A DNA stretch of 64,000 nucleotides. Origin: an uncultured Clostridia bacterium (GTDB taxonomy: Bacteria; Bacillota; Clostridia; Oscillospirales; Ruminococcaceae). The notes beneath the pieces are model-generated. The model searched no databases. It saw only the letters and a list, made by a program, of their open reading frames with translations, and was not told the DNA's origin. Below, piece by piece: positions 40,675 through 51,469 of the stretch. Each line of letters starts with the position of its first letter. Position 1 is the first letter of the stretch. The stretch covers positions 1 through 64,000 of the forward strand of contig CANQPX010000007.1 of assembly GCA_947625915.1 (NCBI GenBank). The letters run 5' to 3'. The translations under genes were made by a program, and so were the position numbers.

Positions 40675-41756
40675 CAGTCAAAATATCCTTTCGCCGCAAG
40701 AAGTTCAGCCATAAGAACAGCACCGCCTGCCGCTCCTCTAAGGGTGTTGTGTGAAAGGCATACGAACTTGTAGTCATACTGTGTATCTTCGCGGAGACGT
40801 CCGATGGAAACAGCCATGCCGTTTTCAAGCATTCTGTCAAGCTTTGCCTGCGGACGGTTATCTTCCTCAAAGTAGTAAAGGAACTGCTTCGGCGCGGAGG
40901 GAAGTTTAAGTTCCTGCGGAACGCCGCTGAAATTTTTCCATGCTTCTATCATCTGTTCCTTAGTGGGCTTTTTCTTGAATGAAGCGAAAACCGCTGCCGT
41001 GTGTCCGTCTGAAACGGGAACTCTCAAGCACTGTGCGGTAATTGACGGCTCGGAAGCGTTAACTATCTTGTCTCCTTCGATGTGACCCCAGATCTTCAAA
41101 GGTTCCTGTTCGGATTTTTCCTCTTCGCCGCCTATGTAAGGGATAACGTTGTCAACTATCTCGGGCATGGTGTCAAAAGTCTTTCCTGCGCCGCTTATAG
41201 CCTGATATGTGCATACAAGTGCCTTTTCAACGCCGAATTCCGCCATCAGCGGGTGAAGTGCGGGAACATAGCTTTGCAGCGAACAGTTTGACTTAACAGC
41301 GATAAAACCGCGCTTTGTACCGAGACGCTTGCGCTGGGCATTGATTATTTCTATATGCTCGGGATTTATTTCGGGAACTACCATCGGAACATCGGGAGTT
41401 CCTCTGTGAGCGGAATTGTTTGAAACAACGGGACACTCGGCTTTTGCGTAACGTTCTTCAAGAGCTTTTATCTCGTCCTTTTTCATGTCAACCGCGCAGA
41501 AAACGAAATCTACCATAGAAGCGATCTTATCTATGTCGGCAGTTGCATCCATAACTATCATATCCTTGATATTAGCGGGGATAGGGGAGGTCATAGCCCA
41601 TTTTGCGCCGACTGCGTCCTCATAGCGTTTTCCCGCGCTTCTGGGAGAAGCGGCAACTGCCACAACGTTGAACCAAGGGTGGTTCTCCAGAAGAAGTGAA
41701 AATCTTTGTCCTACCATACCTGTTGCGCCGATAATTCCTACATTGAATTTTTTCAT
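40674..41756 (-). CDS. asd: Aspartate-semialdehyde dehydrogenase
   Basis: GIIGATGMVGQRF, SNCSLQ, QAISGAGK. Confidence 0.96.
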   Translation of the reverse strand: MKKFNVGIIGATGMVGQRFSLLLENHPWFNVVAVAASPRSAGKRYEDAVGAKWAMTSPIPANIKDMIVMDATADIDKIASMVDFVFCAVDMKKDEIKALEERYAKAECPVVSNNSAHRGTPDVPMVVPEINPEHIEIINAQRKRLGTKRGFIAVKSNCSLQSYVPALHPLMAEFGVEKALVCTYQAISGAGKTFDTMPEIVDNVIPYIGGEEEKSEQEPLKIWGHIEGDKIVNASEPSITAQCLRVPVSDGHTAAVFASFKKKPTKEQMIEAWKNFSGVPQELKLPSAPKQFLYYFEEDNRPQAKLDRMLENGMAVSIGRLREDTQYDYKFVCLSHNTLRGAAGGAVLMAELLAAKGYFD

Positions 41757-41781
41757 AACTTTTGCTCCTTTTACAGATAAT

Positions 41782-41808
41782 AAAAAAATCGGTTTTTTAA
41801 GACCGATA
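41782..41808 (-). terminator. Riboswitch-linked terminator hairpin
   Basis: Minus strand ATCGGTCTTAAAAAACCGAT followed by TTTTTTTA, just downstream of the lysine aptamer. Confidence 0.75.
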
Positions 41809-41846
41809 AATCATGTTATACAATAGAAATACTGACATAAAATGTC

Positions 41847-42011
41847 GATAGCACTCCATCATATAAGAATGATGACAATCCCATACCTGTTCGGCATAGG
41901 ATCAGGGAAACGCCAGCCGCGGCGTTTTCCTTCGGCAGTATTGCCTTCCCCGGACCATACGAGCGGCTTGGCAGCCTTTGGAACGGTACTCATCTTTACT
42001 GCGCCTCTATC
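41847..42011 (-). ncRNA. Lysine riboswitch (L box) upstream of asd
   Basis: Minus strand GATAGAGGCGCAGTAAAGATGAGTA...ACTGCCGAAGG...GGAGTGCTATC, closing P1 GATAG/CTATC; matches the L-box consensus as known from B. subtilis lysC. Confidence 0.93.
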
Positions 42012-42038
42012 GGGTACATCAGCAGCGCTGATATATAC

Positions 42039-42067
42039 ATTATATACGTTTGCAGAACGTTTGTCAA
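42039..42067 (-). promoter_or_regulatory. SigmaA promoter for the lysine riboswitch-asd transcript
   Basis: TTGACA-17-TATAAT on the minus strand. Confidence 0.85.
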
Positions 42068-42121
42068 TAGTTTTTGCAAAGATAAAATAATTTTGCTTAT
42101 CCCGCGCGGGCAAAAAGCATA

Positions 42122-43255
<1,134 letters not shown>

Positions 43256-43271
43256 TTATCCTTTCAGAAGA

Positions 43272-44546
43272 TCATATTATCAGCATCGCGTCTCCGAAGC
43301 TGAAAAACCTGTACCGTTCCTCAACGGCTTTTTTGTAAGCGTTCATGGTGTTTTCGTAGCCGAAGAAAGCCGATACCAGCATTATCAGCGTACTTTCGGG
43401 CAGGTGGAAATTGGTTATCAGCCCGTCAAGGACTTTGAACTCAAACCCGGGGTAGATAAAAATATCCGTTTGCCCTTCGCAGGCTTTTATTTCGCCGTAT
43501 TTTGCGGCAATGCTCTCCAGTGTGCGGCAGGAAGTCGTCCCCACAGCAATTACCCGTCCGCCGTTTGCTTTTGTTCTGCGGATAAGCTCCGCAGTTTCTT
43601 CCGGCATGGAGAAATGTTCGCTGTGCATTTTATGGTCAATAACATTGTCCTCCTTGACAGGACGGAAAGTCCCCAGCCCCACATGAAGCGTTACATAGGC
43701 AAGGTTTACTCCCATATCTTTCAGTTCTGCAAGCATTTCCTTTGTGAAATGCAGTCCCGCGGTGGGTGCTGCCGATGAACCGAGTTCCCGCGAATATACC
43801 GTCTGGTAACGCTCTTTATCTTCGAGTTTTTTCGTAATATACGGCGGCAGCGGCATCTGTCCCACATCTTCGAGAGCGGTAAAGAAATTTCCCTCACATT
43901 CAAACCGAACTATACGGTTGCCGCCCTCGACGGTTTCCAGTATTTCCGCCGTGAGCCGTCCGTCGCCGAAGGAAAATCTCATGCCCGGTCTTGCTCTTTT
44001 TCCGGGACGGACAAGAGTTTCCCAGATCTTATCGCCTTTTTGCTCCAGCAGCAGGAATTCCACCACTGCGCCGGTTCCTTCCTTTATGCCGAAAAGTCTT
44101 GCGGGCAGAACGCGGGAATCGTTCATTACCAGAAGATCGCCTTTTTTCAGGAATTTTCCCAGATCGTAGAAATGGGAATTTTCCGTTTCGCCCGTAATTC
44201 GGTCTGCTTTCAGCAGACGGGAATGATCCCTCGGCTCAATGGGAGTCTGCGCGATAAGTTCCTCGGGAAGTTCATAAAAGAAATCGGAGCGTTTCATTTC
44301 CGCGCCGCTTTTCTCGAATTTTACAAAGTCTATATCGGAAAGTGCGGAAATTATGGGCTTTGCCCAATCGCCCGCCTTTGAAGCGTTTATGACTGTGATC
44401 TTCAGATCGCTTTTCTCCGAAAGCAGATCGTAAAGCGCGTCTGCGTTCCTGCCGAAATAGTCGGGAAACTGCAATCGCTCCGCGATATGATCGTAGAATT
44501 TTTCTTTTTCGTCATATTTTTCAAGATCTATTATAATATTTTTCAT
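43272..44546 (-). CDS. queA: Barstar-like domain fused in frame to S-adenosylmethionine:tRNA ribosyltransferase-isomerase (QueA)
   Basis: Residues ~1-80 barstar-like ([18 protein letters not shown]); QueA from Met84 (44297): [29 protein letters not shown]. Confidence 0.9.
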   Translation of the reverse strand: MKNIIIDLEKYDEKEKFYDHIAERLQFPDYFGRNADALYDLLSEKSDLKITVINASKAGDWAKPIISALSDIDFVKFEKSGAEMKRSDFFYELPEELIAQTPIEPRDHSRLLKADRITGETENSHFYDLGKFLKKGDLLVMNDSRVLPARLFGIKEGTGAVVEFLLLEQKGDKIWETLVRPGKRARPGMRFSFGDGRLTAEILETVEGGNRIVRFECEGNFFTALEDVGQMPLPPYITKKLEDKERYQTVYSRELGSSAAPTAGLHFTKEMLAELKDMGVNLAYVTLHVGLGTFRPVKEDNVIDHKMHSEHFSMPEETAELIRRTKANGGRVIAVGTTSCRTLESIAAKYGEIKACEGQTDIFIYPGFEFKVLDGLITNFHLPESTLIMLVSAFFGYENTMNAYKKAVEERYRFFSFGDAMLII

Positions 44547-44558
44547 TCCTGACCGTCC

Positions 44559-45116
44559 TTAATAAAGCTGAGTAAAGCTTTCATAGTGATCGTCCGTGTA
44601 GAAAACAAGTCCGTCATTCGAGAAAATTATTCTTTCCGCGCCCCGTGAGCCGCCGTTATAATTCACATCACATTCTGTGTAAGTGCGTCCTTCCGCTTCG
44701 GGGAGAAGTTTTTCGTAATTTCCGAAACGGTCGCCGCCTATGCTCATTCCATCGGCATATTTCCAAAGGTCGCCGCCGCTCCAACCGAGTTTTTTTGCTT
44801 CGGATTTCGTCATAAAATTGCTCGGGAGCGTTCCGAAAGTGTGGATATATTCGGCAACGTCCTCGGGGGAAGTGTAGCTGCCGTCCTTTTCAACGGAAAC
44901 TTCGTTTATATAGCTTTCCGTAACGGTCGTTTCTTCGGGATATCCGCTTATCTCCGAGGAAGATGTTTTTTCTTCGGAAATGCTTTCTGTTCCGAGCGTG
45001 CGTAATATCTCCGTTTCCGTTTCGTAATTTCCGACAAGCTCATAACTTTCGTATGCGCATGAAGTCATCATGACCGCCGACATCAGAAACGTCAGAAAGA
45101 TCTTTATATATTTCAA
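44559..45116 (-). CDS. Barnase-like guanyl-specific ribonuclease with N-terminal (lipoprotein-type) signal
   Basis: VAEYIHTFGTLPSNFMTKSEAKKLGW...GMSIGGDRFGNYEKLLP...GRTYTECDVNY...RGAERIIFSNDGLVFYTDDHYESFTQLY aligns by eye with barnase; signal FLMSAVMMTSC. Confidence 0.93.
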   Translation of the reverse strand: MKYIKIFLTFLMSAVMMTSCAYESYELVGNYETETEILRTLGTESISEEKTSSSEISGYPEETTVTESYINEVSVEKDGSYTSPEDVAEYIHTFGTLPSNFMTKSEAKKLGWSGGDLWKYADGMSIGGDRFGNYEKLLPEAEGRTYTECDVNYNGGSRGAERIIFSNDGLVFYTDDHYESFTQLY

Positions 45117-45143
45117 CGGATAACATTCCTTTCGTGATCTGTG

Positions 45144-45977
45144 TTATTTCTTTGAATTTATTATCGAGTAGATGTCGCTTTTTTTGAAACCTGTTGCCTT
45201 TGCGGCTTCTTTGCAGGCGTCGGAAGGCTTCATTCCGTCTGCGATGAGCTTTTCCGCTTGCTTTGCGGCGTCGTTTATCGTAAGTTCCTCATTTATTTCG
45301 GGCGGCACATAGCCTTCCACTATGAGGACGAATTCTCCCTTGGGGTTTTTGTCGGCATAATAAGCGACGGCTTCGGAAAGCGTCATGCGGAGAACTTCCT
45401 CATGGATCTTTGTAAGTTCGCGGCATATGGCTATTCTCCTGTCGCCGAAATATTCCAGCATATCCGAAAGCGTTGCTGCAAGTTTATGGGGGGCTTCGTA
45501 GAATATCAGCGTATGCGTATCCTTTGCAGCAGAGGCAAGGTGAGCGTAACGCTGTTTTTTTGTTACCGAAAGAAAGCCTTCAAAAGCAAATCTTGACGAT
45601 GACAGTCCGCTTATCGCCACTGCGGAAGCCATTGCCGTAGGTCCGGGGACCGCTTCAATGGGGATATTGTTTTCTATGCATCTGCGGATAAGATCTTCTC
45701 CCGGGTCGGAAATGCAGGGCATTCCCGCGTCCGAAACAACGGCGCAGCTTTTTCCCGCGAGCATACTTTCGACTATCTCTTCCGAGACTTGTTTTACCGA
45801 ATGTTCGTGATAGCTGACAAGTTTTTTCTTTATACCGAAATGGTTCAACAGTTTAAGTGTAACTCTCGTGTCCTCGGCGCAAATGAAGTCAACGCTTTTG
45901 AGAGTTTCCACCGCGCGGTAGGTAATATCTCCCAGATTGCCTATCGGAGTACCTACAACAAAAAGTTTCCCCGCCAT
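45144..45977 (-). CDS. rsmI: 16S rRNA 2'-O-ribose methyltransferase RsmI
   Basis: VVGTPIGNLGDITYRA, EDTRVTLKLLNHF. Confidence 0.96.
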   Translation of the reverse strand: MAGKLFVVGTPIGNLGDITYRAVETLKSVDFICAEDTRVTLKLLNHFGIKKKLVSYHEHSVKQVSEEIVESMLAGKSCAVVSDAGMPCISDPGEDLIRRCIENNIPIEAVPGPTAMASAVAISGLSSSRFAFEGFLSVTKKQRYAHLASAAKDTHTLIFYEAPHKLAATLSDMLEYFGDRRIAICRELTKIHEEVLRMTLSEAVAYYADKNPKGEFVLIVEGYVPPEINEELTINDAAKQAEKLIADGMKPSDACKEAAKATGFKKSDIYSIINSKK

Positions 45978-46009
45978 GAATTTTCATCTCCTTTGGAAAG
46001 TGCCGCCGC

Positions 46010-46744
46010 TTATCCTGCGGGGAAGTTTGTCTTTCCGCCGCCGTAAATTTCCAGCAGTTCATCGGAAAAGCCGTTCTCGCCGTTGATGTAAAGCTGCGGA
46101 AGGACTTTCATGAACGGTTTCCCGCCCTTGCTGCCGCTTATTAAGAACAGCCACGGCGCAGTCTTTGCATCTTTGCTGACGAAGCGGAGGACTTTTGGTT
46201 CTATGCCGTTGTCCTTCATAGCCGAAATAACGTCCGCAAGGCGTTCGGGACGGCAGCAAAGGCAGAGTTTCCCGCCGAATTTCAGGAGTTTTGAAGCTGT
46301 GCGGCATATGTCGTCAATGTTGCAGAGTATCTCATGCCTTGCGATCCTCTGAGCTTTTGTAAGGCTTTCTATCCCTGCTTTTGAAGCTTTGTACGGGGGA
46401 TTGCACACAACAACGTCCATACTTCCGAACGGTATTTCTCCCGAAAGATCTTTAAGGTCTTTGCAGACGGGGACAATATTGTCAAAACCGTTTTTTTCGA
46501 CGGTGATTTTAAGCTGTTCTATAGCCTGCGGCTGTATATCGACTCCGTATATCATCTTCGGAGCAAATGTCATTTGCATCAGCACTGCGATTATCCCGCA
46601 GCCTGTGCCGAGGTCGCATACGCTGTCCTTATGTCTCGGAGCGGCATGATCGGCTAACAGGAAAGCGTCCGTGCCGAACTTATGCTCGTCCGAAACGCAG
46701 ATATCAACGTTATTTCTTAATGTTTCAAAAGTATATTCCGCCAT
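46010..46744 (-). CDS. tRNA1(Val) (adenine-N6)-methyltransferase-like protein
   Basis: DLGTGCGIIAVLM, VVCNPPYK. Confidence 0.92.
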   Translation of the reverse strand: MAEYTFETLRNNVDICVSDEHKFGTDAFLLADHAAPRHKDSVCDLGTGCGIIAVLMQMTFAPKMIYGVDIQPQAIEQLKITVEKNGFDNIVPVCKDLKDLSGEIPFGSMDVVVCNPPYKASKAGIESLTKAQRIARHEILCNIDDICRTASKLLKFGGKLCLCCRPERLADVISAMKDNGIEPKVLRFVSKDAKTAPWLFLISGSKGGKPFMKVLPQLYINGENGFSDELLEIYGGGKTNFPAG

Positions 46745-46745
46745 A

Positions 46746-48101
46746 TTATCCCACCATAAGCTTGCCTTCGGGGTAGATCTCGTTCTTCATACCCGCTCTG
46801 TTGACCGAGATCGAGATAGCGAATGAAACGGGTCCCACACGTCCTATAAACATTGTCAGGCAGAGTATTATGCGTGAAATTATGCCGCTGACTGCGGAAA
46901 CTCCCACGCTGAGACCAGATGTGGAAAATGCGGATACAGCTTCATACACCGAGTCGATGCCCGCTATCCCCGTATTTGTGTAGAAAAGCACAAAAGCCGT
47001 TGCACCCACTATCATCGCCGCAAGAACAATGATCGTCAGGGATTTGTAAACGGATTCCTTATCTATTTTTCTGCCCATTATAATAGTATCGCTTTTATTC
47101 TGGATAACGCTTAGGATCGTCATGATTATTATTGCAAAGGTGGTGATCTTGATACCGCCGCCCGTTGAACCCGGAGCAACGCCTATGAACATCAGCAGTA
47201 TGGAGAAAAGTTTTGTCATCGAATCCATTGAAGCGAGGTCAAATGTGTTGAAACCAGCAGTTCTCAGACTCACCGAGTAGAAGAAGCTCTCTACGAGTTT
47301 TTCGCCGAAGCCCGCATTGCCGATAGTTGAAGGATTTCCCCATTCGCTTAAAAGCGTCATAAGCGTTCCAACTGCGATAAGTATCGCGGTAAATGTGAGA
47401 ACTATTTTCGATTGCAGGTTCAGGCGCTTTTTTTTGCGGTATTCTATAATATCCATCCATACGAAGAAGCCCAGTCCGCCCGCGATTATCAGCATCGGGA
47501 CGACTATCATTACTATAGGGTCGTCCGCGAACGGAGAAAGGCTGCAAAACGGAGTTTCCACGGCTCCGAGAATGTCGAAACCCGCGTTGCAGAAAGACGA
47601 TATCGCGACAAAGATGGATATGTAGACGCCATCTATGCCATATTTTGGAACAAATGAGATCATCAGCAGCAATGCGCCTATGAATTCACATACTGCCGAG
47701 ATCATGATAACATATTTTACCAGCAATTTTACGTCCGAAAATCCCGATGTGTTCATCGACTCGGAAGCGACTTGAATGGAACGCAGTTCCAGCTTTTTCC
47801 TTATAAGGAAGTTGAAGAATGATACCAATGTTACAAACCCCAGACCGCCTATCTGTATCATGAGCAGTATGACTATCTGACCGAAAATGCTCCAGTGAGT
47901 GCCTGTATCTACCACAACAAGCCCTGTAACGCAGGTGGCGGAAGTCGCGGTAAATATCGCGGTCACGGGATCCGTAAAGCTGCCGCTTTCGGAGGAAATG
48001 GGCATCATCAGCAAAAAAGAGCCTATAGCTATCACTATCACAAAGCTAAGAACGATCATTGCCGCAGGTTTGGGGGATCTTTTTGATTTGACAAAGGGCA
48101 T
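46746..48101 (-). CDS. TrkH/KtrB family potassium transporter subunit
   Basis: ATSATCVTGLVVVDTGTHWS, RTAGFNTFDLAS, GVAPGSTGGGIK. Confidence 0.94.
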   Translation of the reverse strand: MPFVKSKRSPKPAAMIVLSFVIVIAIGSFLLMMPISSESGSFTDPVTAIFTATSATCVTGLVVVDTGTHWSIFGQIVILLMIQIGGLGFVTLVSFFNFLIRKKLELRSIQVASESMNTSGFSDVKLLVKYVIMISAVCEFIGALLLMISFVPKYGIDGVYISIFVAISSFCNAGFDILGAVETPFCSLSPFADDPIVMIVVPMLIIAGGLGFFVWMDIIEYRKKKRLNLQSKIVLTFTAILIAVGTLMTLLSEWGNPSTIGNAGFGEKLVESFFYSVSLRTAGFNTFDLASMDSMTKLFSILLMFIGVAPGSTGGGIKITTFAIIIMTILSVIQNKSDTIIMGRKIDKESVYKSLTIIVLAAMIVGATAFVLFYTNTGIAGIDSVYEAVSAFSTSGLSVGVSAVSGIISRIILCLTMFIGRVGPVSFAISISVNRAGMKNEIYPEGKLMVG

Positions 48102-48141
48102 TTTGATTACCTCTACCGTAAAAAAATACATTTCGTTCAGG

Positions 48142-48208
48142 CAGCACCGCACAAAGATCGTCGCGCATATGTTCGGCAAAGCCGTAAAGCGGTCTTTGCG
48201 CGGTGCTG
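48142..48208 (-). promoter_or_regulatory. Long leader hairpin upstream of the TrkH/KtrB gene
   Basis: CAGCACCGCRCAAAGA arms (48142-48157 / 48193-48208) complementary at 15 of 16 positions, within the presumed 5' UTR. Confidence 0.5.
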
Positions 48209-48398
48209 TCTTTCAACGGAACAAATCAATTATACCACATCTTACACGGTTTTTCAAGTATGATTTTCATATTGAACAAAAACATACGAAAAAATCTGTA
48301 AAAACGGTTTCAGTTGTTGCAATTTTAAAAAAAATAGTGTATAATGTTATTGAAAGTAAAATGTTTTGTTGAATTTTTCAGAAAATGGAGGAGCAGGC

Positions 48399-49184
48399 AT
48401 GGTCGTCAGACAGAATGAAAAGAAAAAAGCCAAATTCAGGGTATCGTTTCTCTTCCTGTTCATATTCGCAAGTTTTGCGGTATGCTTCGTGCTGTATATG
48501 AAAGAGGATTTTGAAGTTTCGCCCGATATGATAGAACCCGCTTCAAATGATGTGGTCTACATCGAACCCGTGGGCGGCGGAAGTTCGGTGATAAATCCCG
48601 TTCCCGCAAGTGAAAGGGGAGAGGAGGACTATTATGATGACGCAGTGTTTATCGGCAGCACAGCGCTTGCGGGGCTTTCCGACTACGGATATGTTAAGTC
48701 CGCAAATATGCTGCTGTCAGATTCGATAGGTCTTTCCAATTTCAGTTCCGCAACGCTTTCCGAAGACGGTGTTGAAAGCGGGATGTCAGACGCGGCTATG
48801 CGTCTTGCACCGAAAAAAATTTACATAATGGTGGGAATAAATGACATATCCGCTTCGGGCGGGAATGTTTCTTTTGACGGATTGAAAGAGTTTATCGGCG
48901 ACATAAAAGACAGTGACAGCGGCGTAAAAATATATCTCATGTCGCTTTTGCCCGTAACGTCCGAAAATGAGAGCAGAACGGCTGCAAATCAGGATATTGA
49001 CGAGTATAATTCAAAGCTTCTGGAGTTTGCCGACAGCATGAATGTGTATTACCTTGACGTAAACACCGTTTTCAAGGGAAATGACGGGAAACTTCCCGCA
49101 TCATATGCCGAAGTGAACGGAGTAAAGCTGAAAAAGAGCGGTTATGAGAAGTTATCCGAATACATACTTACGCATATCGGGTAA
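48399..49184 (+). CDS. SGNH/GDSL-hydrolase family membrane-anchored protein
   Basis: VFIGSTALAGLSDYG, IYIMVGINDIS; N-terminal TM; RBS ggagg. Confidence 0.85.
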   Translation: MVVRQNEKKKAKFRVSFLFLFIFASFAVCFVLYMKEDFEVSPDMIEPASNDVVYIEPVGGGSSVINPVPASERGEEDYYDDAVFIGSTALAGLSDYGYVKSANMLLSDSIGLSNFSSATLSEDGVESGMSDAAMRLAPKKIYIMVGINDISASGGNVSFDGLKEFIGDIKDSDSGVKIYLMSLLPVTSENESRTAANQDIDEYNSKLLEFADSMNVYYLDVNTVFKGNDGKLPASYAEVNGVKLKKSGYEKLSEYILTHIG

Positions 49185-49189
49185 AAACG

Positions 49190-49217
49190 AGCGGCAATTT
49201 TAATTGCCGCTATTTTT
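49190..49217. terminator. Bidirectional terminator
   Basis: AGCGGCAATT TT AATTGCCGCT ATTTTTT. Confidence 0.85.
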
Positions 49218-51454
49218 TAAAATGTTATTTGATCCGGGTCAATAAGATCTTTTGCAAGATTTCCCGCCGCGGGGATATTCTTTACAGCATATTTCTCAAC
49301 ATTTTCAGCCATTTCTTCCGTAACGATGTACGCATTGTCGATCACCGCTTTTGCTTTCAGAGTCATTACCTGTACGCCGATGGTGTCACGCGCTGCCTTG
49401 GGAAGTATCATTCCCGTGTTGAACACTATCGCTCTGCCGTTTGAGGAACGGAGCAGTATATAGGTGTTTTCCGCCACCGCGAACATCTTTACGAGCTTGG
49501 ACTTTGCGGAATATGCACCCGTAAGCTTTTTGCGGTTCGTCTTTGTCTCATAAGCATTTAGAGGAACTTTCGCAGCCTTGCCGTTTTCAAATATCATTAT
49601 GAGATATCCGCTGTAATCGTTCGTTGCAATAAGCGAGGAAACATTTTCGTATTCGTCAAACCCAAGCTTTACCGGTACAAAATCTCCCAGTTCGGAAGCT
49701 TTGGTATCCTTGAACTCGCTTGCACGGGACTTGTAGACTTGACATTTGTCCGTAAAGAACAGCAGTTCGGTCTTGTTTGAAGCTTCTTCGGAAAAGACCA
49801 TGACGTCTCCGTCTTTCAGCTTTTGCTGATCCGCCATTCTGAGCGACTGAGGAGTTATCTTCTTGAAATATCCGCTGCTCGTCATGAACAGATTTACCGC
49901 ATAGTCGGGAGTATCGTCCTCGGTCTCCTCTTCTTCCTCATCGCCGGCATAATAGAACATAGTGCGGCGGGGCTGCTTGTATTTTGCGGAAATTTCCTTT
50001 AATTCGTCAACGATGATGCCCTTTATTTTTTTGTCGCTGGAAAGTATGCTTTCCATTTCGGCAATATCTTTTTCAAGATCTTTTATATCGGCGGTGCGTT
50101 TAAGGATATACTCCTTATTCAAGTGGCGGAGTTTTATTTCCGCAACATATTCCGCCTGTGTTTCGTCGATGCCGAAACCGATCATCAGGTTCGGAACGAC
50201 TTCCGCTTCTTCTTCCGTTTCGCGGACTATTTTTATTGCCTTGTCAATGTCAAGAAGGATCTTCTGCAAACCTTTTAAAAGGTGCAGACGCTCTTTTTTC
50301 TTTGAAAGTTCAAAATATGTCCTGCGCTTTATACATTCCGTTCGGAAAGCTATCCACTCGTTAAGTATCTCGTAAACTCCCATTACTTTCGGGAAACCGC
50401 CTATAAGAATGTTGAAGTTACATGAATAGTTGTCCTGAAGCGGAGTCATGCGGAATAATTTTTTCATCAGTTTATCCGGGTCAACGCCGCGCTTTATGTC
50501 AATGGCAAGTTTCAATCCGTGAATGTCCGTCTCATCTCTGATGTAAGAGATCTCGCGGATCTTTCCGCCTTTTATAAGTTCTATTATCTTGTCCATTATC
50601 GCTTCCACCGTTGTCGTGGGCGGTATCTGGGTAATTTCTATGCAATTTGCTTCTTTGTCAAAATTGTAGCGGGAACGTACTTTTATGGAACCCCGTCCTG
50701 TACGGTAAATTTTCTCAAGTTCGTCCTCATCGTAGAGCATAAATCCTCCGCCCGCAAAATCGGGGCCTTTCAATGTTGAGAGAACGTTATGCTCGGGATT
50801 TTTTATGAGCGCGATGGTCGTTTCGCAAATTTCCTCCAGATTGAAGGAGCATACCGCGCTTGCCATTGAAACGGCGATTCCCACGTTTGCATTTACCAGA
50901 ACGGACGGGAACGCCGCAGGCAGCAAAGTCGGCTCGGTAGTCTCGTTATCATAGTTTGGAACGAAGTCTACCGTGTCCTTGTCTATATCGCGGAAAAGCT
51001 CGTTGCAGATAGGATCAAGCTTTGCCTCGGTGTAACGGGAAGCTGCATACGCCATATCGCGGGAATATGCTTTTCCGAAATTGCCCTTGCTGTCAACGTA
51101 AGGGTGCAGGAGCGCTTCATTTCCCCGTGCGAGACGAACCATTGTCTCGTATATCGCGGCGTCACCGTGGGGATTTAACTTCATTGTCTGACCGACAATG
51201 TTTGCGGATTTTGTTTTCGGACCTGTAAGGAGTCCCATTTTGTACATCGTATAAAGCAGCTTTCTGTGTGACGGTTTGAAGCCGTCAATTTCGGGCAGCG
51301 CACGGGAAACTATAACGCTCATGGCGTAGGGCATATAGTTCTTTTCCAGCGTATCGGTTATCTGTTCTTCCGCAATGATCCCGCTTCCCGCAATGTAAGC
51401 GTTAGAAGCGGGAGCGGTATTTTTTGTTTCGGTTTTTTTACTTTTTCTCGGCAA
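49217..51454 (-). CDS. Topoisomerase IV/gyrase subunit A
   Basis: YAMSVIVSRALPEIDGFKPSHRKLLYTMYKMG; catalytic AASRYTEAKL. Confidence 0.93.
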   Translation of the reverse strand: MPRKSKKTETKNTAPASNAYIAGSGIIAEEQITDTLEKNYMPYAMSVIVSRALPEIDGFKPSHRKLLYTMYKMGLLTGPKTKSANIVGQTMKLNPHGDAAIYETMVRLARGNEALLHPYVDSKGNFGKAYSRDMAYAASRYTEAKLDPICNELFRDIDKDTVDFVPNYDNETTEPTLLPAAFPSVLVNANVGIAVSMASAVCSFNLEEICETTIALIKNPEHNVLSTLKGPDFAGGGFMLYDEDELEKIYRTGRGSIKVRSRYNFDKEANCIEITQIPPTTTVEAIMDKIIELIKGGKIREISYIRDETDIHGLKLAIDIKRGVDPDKLMKKLFRMTPLQDNYSCNFNILIGGFPKVMGVYEILNEWIAFRTECIKRRTYFELSKKKERLHLLKGLQKILLDIDKAIKIVRETEEEAEVVPNLMIGFGIDETQAEYVAEIKLRHLNKEYILKRTADIKDLEKDIAEMESILSSDKKIKGIIVDELKEISAKYKQPRRTMFYYAGDEEEEETEDDTPDYAVNLFMTSSGYFKKITPQSLRMADQQKLKDGDVMVFSEEASNKTELLFFTDKCQVYKSRASEFKDTKASELGDFVPVKLGFDEYENVSSLIATNDYSGYLIMIFENGKAAKVPLNAYETKTNRKKLTGAYSAKSKLVKMFAVAENTYILLRSSNGRAIVFNTGMILPKAARDTIGVQVMTLKAKAVIDNAYIVTEEMAENVEKYAVKNIPAAGNLAKDLIDPDQITF

Positions 51455-51469
51455 TTTTTTTCACTCCAA

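Noticed and set aside
47239-47657. Plus- and minus-strand ORFs overlapping the TrkH/KtrB and many other long genes
   Set aside because: Shadow ORFs in alternative frames of clear coding genes.
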